This document shows positions 7,830 to 15,453 of a stretch of DNA of 36,951 bases, piece by piece; the stretch's first letter is position 1, and each line of letters begins with the position of its first letter. Below the pieces are notes generated by a model. It saw only the letters and a program-made list of their open reading frames with translations, was not told where the DNA came from and searched no databases. A program made the position numbers and the translations under genes. The stretch spans positions 1 through 36,951 of the forward strand of contig LSKJ01000835.1 in the NCBI GenBank assembly GCA_001557035.1, given 5' to 3'. The DNA comes from Rhodospirillaceae bacterium CCH5-H10. GTDB taxonomy: Bacteria; Pseudomonadota; Alphaproteobacteria; Reyranellales; Reyranellaceae.

Positions 7830-9215
7830 ATGGCGTCGTCCGGTCCAGTCGAGATCTTCCGTAACCTGTCGCTGCGGCGCGCCGAGGAGGAGCGGCTCGT
7901 TTCGGCCGAGAACCCGTTCCTGGTGGAGGCGCTGCGCAAGGAGAAGCTCGAAGGCCAGCGCATCGCGGCCTGGGCGCGCACGATCGCGCTGGCGGCGAGC
8001 GGCGTGCTGATCGCCTTCCAGAACGCGAGCTGGAGCGTGCTCTACTTCCATGGGCTCCTGCTGGTCTTCATCGGCCTCGGCTGGGCCCAGCTGCGCTACG
8101 CCACGGTGGGGCGGTCGCGCATCGAGCTGTTGCTGATCCTGGCCGACCTCGTGCTGCTGGCGGTGGCGCTCACGGTGCCGAACCCCTTCGCATCCGAAAA
8201 CTTCCCGACGGCGATGATCTTCCGCTTCGACACCTTTCCCTATTTCTTCATCATCCTGGCGCTCGCCACGCTCGCCTATTCCTGGCGGACCATCCTCACC
8301 ATGGGCGTCGTCGTCGTGGTGATCTGGGCCGTGGCGGTGCTGGGCGTCGCCCTGTTCGGCAGCACGGACCCCGAACTCGGCACCCGCGTCGCCGCCGCCT
8401 TCGCCGGCATGCCGGCCCTGCTGGGACTCGTCGATCCCAATTCCGTGGTCTGGTCGATCCGCGTCCAGGAAATGCTGCTTTTCTTCCTGGTGGCGGCGAT
8501 CCTCGCACTGCGCGGCCAGCGCTCGAACGCGCTGCTGATCCGGCAGGCCGGCATTGCCGCGGAACGCGCCAACCTCTCGCGCTACTTCCCGCCCTCGATG
8601 GTCGACGAACTGGCGACCGCCCGCAGCGACGTGGGCGCGGTGCGGTCGCAGGACGTCGCGGTGCTGTTCGCCGACATCGTGGGCTTCACCCAGCTCGCCG
8701 AGCGCGAGACGCCCGAGACGGTGATGCGGCTGCTGCGGCGCTCCCATGAAGTCATCGAGCACGCGATCTTTTCCAACGGCGGCACGCTCGACAAGTACCT
8801 GGGCGACGGCGTGATGGCGACCTTCGGCACGCCGCGCATCTCGCCGGCGGATTGCGCCAACGCGCTGGCCGCCGCCCGCGACATCGTCCAGGGCATGGCC
8901 GCCGCCAACACCGAACTGGCGGCCGCCGGCCTGCCGACGCTCGCCATCTCGGTCGGCGTCCATTTCGGGCCGGCGATCCTGGGCAACATCGGCTCGGAGC
9001 GGCGGCTCGAATTCGCGACCCTGGGCGACACGGTCAATGTGGCGAGCCGGCTGGAGGCCGCGACCCGCACGCTGGGATGCCGCATCGTCGCCAGCGACGC
9101 GGTGGTGTCGCGGGTCGGCGAAGCCACCGGCGGCGGCGCGGCCGGTGGCTTCCGTCGCATCCCGGCGCTCGCCCTGCGCGGGCGGGAAGCGCCGATCGAC
9201 GTCTGGGTGGCCTGA
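7830..9215 (+). CDS. Membrane-bound class III adenylate/guanylate cyclase
   Basis: 461 aa. About six hydrophobic helices (roughly 48-64, 70-87, 98-115, 136-150, 155-177, 211-228) are followed by RANLSRYFPPSMVDELA, a common linker, and a class III cyclase domain (about 275-440). Metal-binding Asp282 (LFADIVGF) and Asp326 (GDGVMATF), Lys322 (DKYLGDG), and the transition-state Asn403 and Arg407 (DTVNVASR) are present, so it should be active. By eye, the base-selecting position seven residues before Asn403 is Ala396 rather than the usual Asp or Thr. A GTG one codon upstream (7827) is an equally possible start; AAGGGGG lies just before. It would make cAMP (or cGMP) at the membrane in response to an unknown signal. 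Confidence 0.92.
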   Translation: MASSGPVEIFRNLSLRRAEEERLVSAENPFLVEALRKEKLEGQRIAAWARTIALAASGVLIAFQNASWSVLYFHGLLLVFIGLGWAQLRYATVGRSRIELLLILADLVLLAVALTVPNPFASENFPTAMIFRFDTFPYFFIILALATLAYSWRTILTMGVVVVVIWAVAVLGVALFGSTDPELGTRVAAAFAGMPALLGLVDPNSVVWSIRVQEMLLFFLVAAILALRGQRSNALLIRQAGIAAERANLSRYFPPSMVDELATARSDVGAVRSQDVAVLFADIVGFTQLAERETPETVMRLLRRSHEVIEHAIFSNGGTLDKYLGDGVMATFGTPRISPADCANALAAARDIVQGMAAANTELAAAGLPTLAISVGVHFGPAILGNIGSERRLEFATLGDTVNVASRLEAATRTLGCRIVASDAVVSRVGEATGGGAAGGFRRIPALALRGREAPIDVWVA

Positions 9216-9228
9216 GGGGGCGGCCCGC

Positions 9229-9942
9229 CTACTTCTTGGTGGCGGCGTAGCGCGCCTTGGCCTCGTCGTTCGGCGGATAGAGGCCGGGCAGGGCGACGCC
9301 GCGCTCGACCTCGGACATGATCCAGCCTTCGAGCCGCTCCTGCTCGGTGCCTTCCTTGGCGACCGCCTCGACCAGCGCCTTGGGGATCAGCACCGCGCCG
9401 TCGTCGTCGACCACGACCACGTCGTCGGGGAACACGGCCACGCCGCCGCAGCCGATCGGCTCCTGCCAGCTCACGAAGGTGAGGCCCGCGACCGAGGGCG
9501 GGGCCGCGGCGCCCTGGCACCAGACCGGCAGGCCGGTGCCCAGCACGCCCGCGATGTCGCGCACCACGCCGTCGGTGATCAGGCCGGCGACGTTCTTCTT
9601 CACCATGCGCGCGCACAGGATGTCGCCGAAGATGCCGGCGTCGGTGACGCCCATCGCATCGGCCACGACGATCGCGCCGTCGGGCATCGCCTCGATCGCG
9701 GCGCGGGTCGAGATCGGCGACGACCAGCTCTCCGGCGTGGCGAGATCCTCGCGGGCCGGCACGAAGCGCAGGGTGAAGGCGCGTCCCACGAGACGGCCCT
9801 GGCCCGGCTTGATCGGCCGCGTGCCGCGCATCCAGACGTTGCGCAGCCCCTTCTTCAGCAGGATCGTCGTGATGCTGGCCGTCGTGATCTTCGACAGCGT
9901 GTCCTTGAGGTCTTGCGAAAGCGGGGTCGGGGTCGTCGGCAC
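9229..9942 (-). CDS. RraA-like / 4-hydroxy-4-methyl-2-oxoglutarate aldolase family protein
   Basis: 237 aa from a GTG start. The RraA/HMG-aldolase fold uses G-x-x-x-D and R-D motifs to bind a divalent metal and a 2-keto acid; here GIFGDILC (Gly106-Asp107) and TDGVVRD (Asp124, Arg128-Asp129) are present. The enzyme version cleaves 4-hydroxy-4-methyl-2-oxoglutarate or decarboxylates oxaloacetate; the RraA version inhibits RNase E. Catalytic residues favour the enzyme. GTG at 9942 is preferred because GGAG lies 6 nt upstream and the 36-codon extension would begin inside a repeat. The converging cyclase ends 13 nt away. Confidence 0.88.
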   Translation of the reverse strand: MPTTPTPLSQDLKDTLSKITTASITTILLKKGLRNVWMRGTRPIKPGQGRLVGRAFTLRFVPAREDLATPESWSSPISTRAAIEAMPDGAIVVADAMGVTDAGIFGDILCARMVKKNVAGLITDGVVRDIAGVLGTGLPVWCQGAAAPPSVAGLTFVSWQEPIGCGGVAVFPDDVVVVDDDGAVLIPKALVEAVAKEGTEQERLEGWIMSEVERGVALPGLYPPNDEAKARYAATKK

Positions 9943-10023
9943 GGTGTCTCCGTTTCTGTGGAATTTGGGGTCGGGCGGAGAATAGGTGACGCACCGACCC
10001 GACGCCACACGAAGACGTTCAAG

Positions 10024-10096
10024 GGAGCGCGCCACTCCAGTGGCGCTCATGTCTTGCTATCGATGCAGGATGAGCGCCACTGGAGTGGCGCGCTCC
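10024..10096. repeat. Palindromic repeat family A, copy A2 (perfect 27-bp arms)
   Basis: The left arm at 10024-10050 and right arm at 10070-10096 are exact reverse complements over 27 bp, separated by 19 bp. Each arm also contains its own palindrome, GCGCCACT-CC-AGTGGCGC, so either one long or two short hairpins can form. It ends 7 nt before the stop codon of the leftward amidohydrolase gene and lies upstream of the RraA-like gene. Confidence 0.95.
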
Positions 10097-10102
10097 ATTG
10101 AA

Positions 10103-11776
10103 CTACCCCCTCAGTACCTTCCCTGCCTTCGCGTCGGTCAGGCGGCCCTGTTCCCAGGTCAGCGCGCCGTTCACGACCGTGTACTCGACGCCGCGCGAGG
10201 GCATGACGATGCGCTTGGCGCCGCCGGGGAGGTCGTGGCGGCGTTCGCCGTGGTTGCTGGAGCCGATGGCAGCCGGATCGAAGATCGCCACGTCGGCGGG
10301 CGCGCCTTTCCGCAGGCGGCCGCGGTCCTTCAAACCGAAGAGATCGGCGGGATCCGACGTGAGCTTGCGGACGCCTTCCTCCAGGGTGATCGCTTCCTTC
10401 TCGCGCACCCAGGTGCCCAGCAGGTAGGTCGGGTAGCCGGCGTCGCACAGCATGTCGACGTGCGCGCCGCCGTCGCCCAGCGCCATCAGGATGGCGGGGT
10501 TGTTCAGAAGCTCGCGCATGCGGTCCTCGCGCGTGTTCCACGAGGAGATGGTGAGCTCGGTGTCGAGATCGTCGGCCAGCACCGTGTCGAGGAAGGCGTC
10601 GACGCTGTCCTTGCCCTGTTCCTGCGCGATCTGGGCGATCGACTTGCGCTCCAGGTGCTTCAGCGCCGGATTGCGCACGTCGTGGACGACGACGCGGCGC
10701 CAGTCGCTGAAGCCGGTCGGGTTCCTGAGGTCGGCCTTGAACTGCGCGCGGAAGGCGGGATCGGCATAGACCTTCTTCTGCGCTTCCTTCGAGGTGTCGG
10801 CGAACACCCGCTTCCACGCCGGGAAGGCGGCGAAGGCGAAGGGATTGTCCATGTTGCATTCGCGCGTCAGCGGCAGCGGCGAGGTCTGCGGCCGCGCGCC
10901 CTTGGCGATCTGCGGCGCGGCGCGGCGCAGCGTGTCGCGCACCGCCTCGGGAATGTCGTCACGGTCGAACAGCGCGATGAAGGTCACCGGCCGGCCACTT
11001 TCGGTTAACAGAAAGTCCAGCAGCTCGCACTGGTCCTCCTCCAGCACGCCGACCTGGCGGGTCAGCGCGATCTCGATGGCGCCCTTGCCGCGCTTCTTCA
11101 GCTGGTTGGCATAGGCCTTCATCTCCTCGCGGCTGGCGTTGCGGCAGGCCAGCGGCTTGCCCTCGAAGCCCATATGCTGGTTGAGCGTCGTCGAGGAGAA
11201 GCCCAGCGCGCCGGCGTCCATCGCCTCGCCGATCAGGCGGGCGATCTCGTGCGTCTCCTCCGGCGTGGCGGCGCGATCCATCGACGCCTCGCCCATCACG
11301 TAGTGCCGGAACGGCGTCAGCGGCGCGATGAAGGCGAGGTTGAGCGACGGCTTGCGCGCCGCGGCGGCGTCCATGAATTCGGGGAAGGTTTCCCAGTCCC
11401 AGGTGATGCCCTTGTTCAGCACGTCGAAGGGGATGCCCTCGACGTTCACCAGGTCCTTCATCGCGATCTCGCGCGTCTCGGGCTTGCAGGGCGCGATGCC
11501 GACGCCGCAATTGCCCATCACCACCGAGGTGACGCCATGCCACGACGAGGGCGTCACCGCGCCGTCCCAGCAGATTTGCGCGTCGTAATGCGTGTGCGGA
11601 TCGACGAAGCCCGGCGCGACGACGAGCCCGTGCGCGTCGATGGTGCGCTTCGCACCCTCCGTCACCTTGCCGATCTCGGCGACTTTCCCGTCAGCGATCG
11701 CGACATCGGCCTGGTAGCGCGCGGCGCCGGTGCCATCGACCACGGTGCCGTTCTTGATCACGAGGTCGTAGCTCAT
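10103..11776 (-). CDS. Amidohydrolase family 3 protein, D-aminoacylase-like
   Basis: 557 aa. An N-acyl-D-amino-acid deacylase-type amidohydrolase. VDPHTHYD gives metal ligands His61 and His63, and GNCGVG gives Cys90 with the same 29-residue spacing as in Alcaligenes faecalis D-aminoacylase. GDGGAHVDMLCD near 450 holds the catalytic Asp. The two His ligands expected in the barrel (H220 and H250 in that enzyme) are not evident: the matching stretches read IEIALTRQV and VTFIALFD. So it is a distinct subgroup whose metal site or substrate may differ. The N-terminal MSYDLVIKNGTVVDGTG is the usual composite-domain start. It is probably in one transcription unit with the RraA-like gene downstream. 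Confidence 0.85.
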   Translation of the reverse strand: MSYDLVIKNGTVVDGTGAARYQADVAIADGKVAEIGKVTEGAKRTIDAHGLVVAPGFVDPHTHYDAQICWDGAVTPSSWHGVTSVVMGNCGVGIAPCKPETREIAMKDLVNVEGIPFDVLNKGITWDWETFPEFMDAAAARKPSLNLAFIAPLTPFRHYVMGEASMDRAATPEETHEIARLIGEAMDAGALGFSSTTLNQHMGFEGKPLACRNASREEMKAYANQLKKRGKGAIEIALTRQVGVLEEDQCELLDFLLTESGRPVTFIALFDRDDIPEAVRDTLRRAAPQIAKGARPQTSPLPLTRECNMDNPFAFAAFPAWKRVFADTSKEAQKKVYADPAFRAQFKADLRNPTGFSDWRRVVVHDVRNPALKHLERKSIAQIAQEQGKDSVDAFLDTVLADDLDTELTISSWNTREDRMRELLNNPAILMALGDGGAHVDMLCDAGYPTYLLGTWVREKEAITLEEGVRKLTSDPADLFGLKDRGRLRKGAPADVAIFDPAAIGSSNHGERRHDLPGGAKRIVMPSRGVEYTVVNGALTWEQGRLTDAKAGKVLRG

Positions 11777-11887
11777 TGTGCGTTTCCTCCCAGAAACTTA
11801 TGGAGGAAACGCTACCACCGGTGGCCGCCCGCGCCACTCCCCCGAGCCGCAGAGCGCGGGTTCGCTGCAGCTGCTCAGTACGAAGAG

Positions 11888-11989
11888 GAAAGGTCCCTCA
11901 CTGCGTTCGGGATGACAATTTGGGTGAGATTGGCGCCGTGCGCTCATTCGAAAAAAGCTGTCATCCCGAGCGTAGCGAGGGACCTTTGC
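11888..11989. repeat. Composite palindromic repeat family B, copy B2
   Basis: The left arm begins AAAGGTCCCTCACTGCG at 11889 and the right arm ends CGTAGCGAGGGACCTTTG near 11988. The core has TTGGCGCCGTGCGC, matching the other B copies. Its right edge abuts the stop codon (TGA, 11992-11990) of the leftward SRPBCC gene. It fills most of the gap to the amidohydrolase start. Confidence 0.92.
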
Positions 11990-12442
11990 TCACCCTGGAA
12001 TCTCCGGCTGGACGAGCTGGGCCAGCAACGTCAGCGATTCCTGCCAGCCGAGGTAACACGCCTCGGTCGGGATCATCGCGGGAATGCCCTCCTGCACGAT
12101 CTCGATCTCGGTGCCGACCGAGACCTTGCGCAGGGTAATCGTGGTCTGCATCTCGCCGGGCAGGTTGGGATCGTCGAATTTGTCGGTGTGGCGGATGCGC
12201 TCGTTGGGCACCAGCTCGACGAAGGTGCCGCCGAACGAATGGCTGTTGCCCGACGAGAAGTTGGTGAAGGACATGCGGTAGCCGCCGCCGACGCGCGCGT
12301 CCATCGCGTGGACGTGGCCGGTGAAGCCGTGCGGCGGCAGCCACTTGCACATCGCGTCGGCGTCGAGGAAGGCGCGGTAGATGCGCTCGGGCGGCGCCGT
12401 CAGGACGCGGTGCAGGCGGACGGTTCCGGTCTCGGTCGACAT
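11990..12442 (-). CDS. SRPBCC (AHSA1/START-like) domain protein
   Basis: 150 aa. Opens with VRLHRVLTAPPERIYRAFLDADAMCKWLPP, the standard start of the activator-of-Hsp90-ATPase-1-like group of SRPBCC ligand-binding folds; the GWQESLTLLAQLVQ helix near the C-terminus is also typical. These proteins bind hydrophobic ligands or act as single-domain stress proteins; no catalytic residues can be assigned. It is divergent from a short ORF at 12508. The stop codon touches repeat B2. Confidence 0.88.
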   Translation of the reverse strand: MSTETGTVRLHRVLTAPPERIYRAFLDADAMCKWLPPHGFTGHVHAMDARVGGGYRMSFTNFSSGNSHSFGGTFVELVPNERIRHTDKFDDPNLPGEMQTTITLRKVSVGTEIEIVQEGIPAMIPTEACYLGWQESLTLLAQLVQPEIPG

Positions 12443-12507
12443 GGCAGCTCCTCCTCGGGATTTCCTGCCTTCAAAATAGGTTCACGGTTCGCGGGCACAA
12501 CCCTGTC

Positions 12508-12699
12508 GTGCCGACCAAGCTCATCGACGTCTTCCTGCGCGACGAATATCTGCGCTCCTACACGATCGCCCTGGGTTTCGTGCACGCCCCGATCTTCGAA
12601 CAGGACTATGTCGACCGCGCCCGTATCCAGATGCAGGCCGATGGCTGGTCGGCGGAGGAAGTCCAACAGGCCCGCTTCGTGGTGCGCGACGGGGACTGA
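12508..12699 (+). CDS. Small hypothetical protein (63 aa)
   Basis: 63 aa starting at GTG. The sequence MPTKLIDVFLRDEYLRSYTI looks like a real protein: mixed composition, clear hydrophobic periodicity, a helix-like SAEEVQQARFVV near the end. There is no signal peptide or membrane segment. No obvious Shine-Dalgarno precedes the GTG. I do not recognise a family. It lies 54 nt before the VOC gene on the same strand, so they may be co-transcribed. It is an open frame in a GC-rich genome, where chance ORFs are common, so it could also be spurious. Confidence 0.5.
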   Translation: MPTKLIDVFLRDEYLRSYTIALGFVHAPIFEQDYVDRARIQMQADGWSAEEVQQARFVVRDGD

Positions 12700-12753
12700 C
12701 GGAACTTCGCGGCCGCCGGGCCTTTGAGTGGGCTCACCGAAGCGGAGCGACCC

Positions 12754-13170
12754 ATGCCCGGCCCCACGCGCGGCATCGTCCATCACATCGACCTCACCGT
12801 ACGCGACCTCGCGCGCTCGGGGCCGTTCTACGACGCGCTGCTCTCCTTCCTGGGCTACCGCCGCGTGAAGCAGGAGGCCGCCCTGCATGTCTGGGATCTC
12901 GCGCCCGAGGGAAGGCTGCTGGCCGGCGTCGCCCTGCGCGCCGCCCGCTCGGACCGCCCGCACGACCGCACCAGCGCCGGGCTCCATCATCTCGCCTTCC
13001 GCGCCGCCGACCGCGCCGACGTCGCCGTCGCGCATGCGCTGATGAAGCAGCAGGGCGCCGTCATCCTCGACCCGCCGGCCGACTATCCGCAATACGGCGC
13101 CGGCTACCACGCCGTCTTCCTCGCCGATCCCGACGGGCTCAAGCTCGAGGTCGTGTACTTCCCGGGGTGA
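12754..13170 (+). CDS. VOC superfamily (glyoxalase/bleomycin resistance-like) protein
   Basis: 138 aa, one VOC module pair. IVHHIDLTVRDLARSGPFYDALL is the first beta-alpha-beta unit, with His in VHHIDL; LHHLAFRA carries the second metal His and LKLEVVYF the final Glu, matching the H-H-E metal site of the family. ATG at 12754 is chosen over an in-frame TTG ten codons upstream because CGGAGCGACC gives a good ribosome site. Members range from lyases to dioxygenases and drug-binding proteins; the substrate is unknown. Confidence 0.88.
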   Translation: MPGPTRGIVHHIDLTVRDLARSGPFYDALLSFLGYRRVKQEAALHVWDLAPEGRLLAGVALRAARSDRPHDRTSAGLHHLAFRAADRADVAVAHALMKQQGAVILDPPADYPQYGAGYHAVFLADPDGLKLEVVYFPG

Positions 13171-13175
13171 AATTC

Positions 13176-13297
13176 CCGTCGTCTCGACCGAAGCCTCGCG
13201 CAGCGAGGCGAAGCGGAGAGACCTTCTCTCAACGATTGAGCGGCTTTTGGTGGAGCGAAGGTCTCTCCACTCCGCTTCGCGCCGGTCGAGACGACGG
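13176..13297. repeat. Palindromic repeat family D (single copy here)
   Basis: Outer arms CCGTCGTCTCGACCG (13176-13190) and CGGTCGAGACGACGG (13283-13297) are exact inverted complements; inside them GAGAGACCTTC and GAAGGTCTCTC also pair. A third short palindrome, CCTCGCGCAGCGAGG, lies in the left half. It occupies the 143-nt gap between the converging VOC and aldo/keto reductase genes, where it could act as a bidirectional terminator. Confidence 0.9.
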
Positions 13298-13313
13298 ATA
13301 GATCTTCCCGGTC

Positions 13314-14270
13314 CTACGCCGTCACCGGTCCCGGCAGGTCGAGCCCGACGCCGGTCAGGTGCCCGAACGTCTTGTGCAGCCGCTCGATCACCGGCGCGGG
13401 CAAAGGCGGCCGCAGGATCGATTCGATGTTGGCCTTCACGTGCGCCCGGTTGCCGGTGCCGAACAGGATGACGTCGGCGCCCTTCTCGTGGCGCGCATAG
13501 CGATAGGCCGCATCGGTGATGCTCTCCGCGCCGCCCTCGGAGACGAGGAAGGCGAGGGGATCGGCGCCGTCCGACAGGAGCGACGCGTCGAGCAGGCCCT
13601 GCTCGACCAGCTTCGCGAACACGGCACGGCGGTAGGCGTCGTTGCTGAAGATGTTGCGCACGACGAACATCAGCAGCGTGCCGACGCCGCGCCGCTGGGT
13701 CACCGGGAACACCTTGGCCCGCGCGCCCTGGTTCACCAGGCTGTAGGCCAGCATGATGACCTCCCACGGCGCCTCTTCGACCGCGCGCGCGAGCATCGCC
13801 TGCTCGGGATCGCGCGGCCCCGTCTCGGTGAGGCCGACATGGCGCACCTTGCCCTGCTCCTTGAGCCGCAGCAGCGCCGGCGCCAGCACGTCGCGATGAT
13901 GCTCGTAGGCGGCGGGACCGACCGCGTGGAAATGGAAGATGTCGACATGGTCGAGCCCGAGCCGCTTCAGCGACGCCTCGACCTTCCCGGTCACCGTCTC
14001 CGACGTGTCCTCGGTCTTGAACAGCGCCTTGGTCGAGATCACCATCCTGTCGCGGTCATAGGCCTTCACGGCCGCGCCCACGATCTCCTCGGTCCCGTAG
14101 ACCTCGGCCGTGTCGAGGAAGTTGACCCCCAGATCGATCGCCGCCCGCGCAACGGCCACGCACTCGTCGAAACTCGCCCCGCGCCCCAGCCCGAGCCGGC
14201 TGTTGCCGCCGCAGCCGAGCCCGGCGACAGAGACGGTGAGGCCGGTGTTTCCGAGGGGGTGGTAGTGCAT
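13314..14270 (-). CDS. Aldo/keto reductase
   Basis: 318 aa TIM-barrel NADPH-dependent oxidoreductase. The catalytic tetrad is complete: Asp53 and Tyr58 (FLDTAEVYG), Lys81 (STKA) and His115 (DIFHFH). GTGNRAHVKANI near 272-283 is the cofactor-binding segment at the C-terminal end. The start MHYHPLGNTGLTVS is the usual one. Substrate unknown. It is the last high-GC gene before the low-GC insert. Confidence 0.92.
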   Translation of the reverse strand: MHYHPLGNTGLTVSVAGLGCGGNSRLGLGRGASFDECVAVARAAIDLGVNFLDTAEVYGTEEIVGAAVKAYDRDRMVISTKALFKTEDTSETVTGKVEASLKRLGLDHVDIFHFHAVGPAAYEHHRDVLAPALLRLKEQGKVRHVGLTETGPRDPEQAMLARAVEEAPWEVIMLAYSLVNQGARAKVFPVTQRRGVGTLLMFVVRNIFSNDAYRRAVFAKLVEQGLLDASLLSDGADPLAFLVSEGGAESITDAAYRYARHEKGADVILFGTGNRAHVKANIESILRPPLPAPVIERLHKTFGHLTGVGLDLPGPVTA

Positions 14271-14327
14271 TGGGGGGCTCCTGTGCGTTCATGGGTGTTG
14301 GAGAGCCTGCTTGGCTTTCTAACAGCG

Positions 14328-14333
14328 TATACT
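14328..14333 (+). promoter_or_regulatory. Candidate -10 box for the AlbA_2-domain gene
   Basis: TATACT at 14328-14333 is a good -10 match, 59 nt before the ATG at 14393. No good -35 lies at 16-18 nt upstream (TTGGCT at 14311 is too close). It lies where base composition turns AT-richer. Confidence 0.35.
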
Positions 14334-14392
14334 TGATCATATGGTATCGTCGGGCGAGTCAGTGCCACGAACACAACTTTTTGGAACACGTG

Positions 14393-15415
14393 ATGAAGAA
14401 CTTGTTTGACGCGCTGAAGACTGACGGCGGTGCGGCAATAAGAAAAATGCTGAATGATCGTGAGATCGAAACAGTTCAATTGGAGTTTAAGACCAAGGCG
14501 GATCCAACGCATGGTCAACTGACCAAATTGGACCGGGATGTCCTTGGGCCTGCGCTTGGCGCGCTTGCAAATTCAGCCGGTGGCCTGCTGATAATTGGTA
14601 TTGATGCAAGACGAAACGAAAGAGGCGTCGAGGCCACGCGTCCCGTTCCTATCGCAGGGTTGGCAAGGTTTCGGAGTGATCTTGTTCGTGCGACGGGCGA
14701 ATTGCTGCTGCCTCGACACGAGGCAATTGATGTGTTGGCCATAGAGGAGTGTGCAGGCTCAGACGTAGGTTTCATCGCGATCTGGGTCGATAAGTCCGGT
14801 CGGCGCCCCCACATGTCTCAGAATGACAAGCGCTATTACAAGCGAGCAGGTGATAGCTCCTATAAGATGGAGCATCATGACATAGAAGATGCGTTTAATC
14901 GCTTGGCTCCACCGGAGTTGGAGTTTCGATTTAGCGATAGATCGCGAGGTGCGTCGTACTCAGTCGACGGCTGGCGCGTGACAGAATTCTTTCTCGACTT
15001 CTCTTTGGTCAACCGTGGCCGACTTTCCGCCTGTGCTCCGTATGTGAGAGTAGAGAGCTTGGTAGGCGGGACAATCGTTCCAATAGTCAGTGGTACGGGA
15101 GGGGCTTCGATTTTGGCTCTGCATACATTTGGTCCAGTGCATTTGTTCTCCGGTGATGCAAATGTCTTTGTTCATCCGGGTTTGGCGTTACCTGCGTGCC
15201 GGTTAAAGTTTCCAGTATCTGAGCGACGGGGCCACGGTTCTTACATCGGCGACACCCCGGTTATTGACGCTGCTGTCTCTTTTGGCTTTGCATATGGATG
15301 CCAGCATCTGCCGATGCGCTCGGGCACTTTTGAACTAAGTGGAATCGATCTGGAGGACTTTGCGGGAACGCCCACCAGAATCCTGATCGAGAAACATCAA
15401 CCCCGCAGTCGTTAG
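14393..15415 (+). CDS. Schlafen/AlbA_2 domain protein in low-GC DNA, unknown function
   Basis: 340 aa. Residues about 20-170 form an AlbA_2 (Schlafen-type) domain: IETVQLEFKTK, then ALGALANSAGGLLIIGIDA, and KRYYKRAGDSSYKM at its end. Glu26, Glu31 and Asp71 sit at spacings (5 and 40) close to the acidic triad of Schlafen tRNA nucleases (5 and 38), so nuclease activity is possible but inferred. The remaining 170 residues are beta-rich, with no family I can name. ATG at 14393 has GGAA six nt upstream; an upstream extension through 14270 is rejected as non-coding. Two sampled 60-base stretches near the 5' end are 45-50% GC, clearly below the surrounding genes, and codon choice (agt, tta, aaa) is unlike them. 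This indicates recent acquisition. Confidence 0.85.
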   Translation: MKNLFDALKTDGGAAIRKMLNDREIETVQLEFKTKADPTHGQLTKLDRDVLGPALGALANSAGGLLIIGIDARRNERGVEATRPVPIAGLARFRSDLVRATGELLLPRHEAIDVLAIEECAGSDVGFIAIWVDKSGRRPHMSQNDKRYYKRAGDSSYKMEHHDIEDAFNRLAPPELEFRFSDRSRGASYSVDGWRVTEFFLDFSLVNRGRLSACAPYVRVESLVGGTIVPIVSGTGGASILALHTFGPVHLFSGDANVFVHPGLALPACRLKFPVSERRGHGSYIGDTPVIDAAVSFGFAYGCQHLPMRSGTFELSGIDLEDFAGTPTRILIEKHQPRSR

Positions 15416-15453
15416 TAGAGATTGATAGTTCTCACTTGTCATAAAGCCACCTG

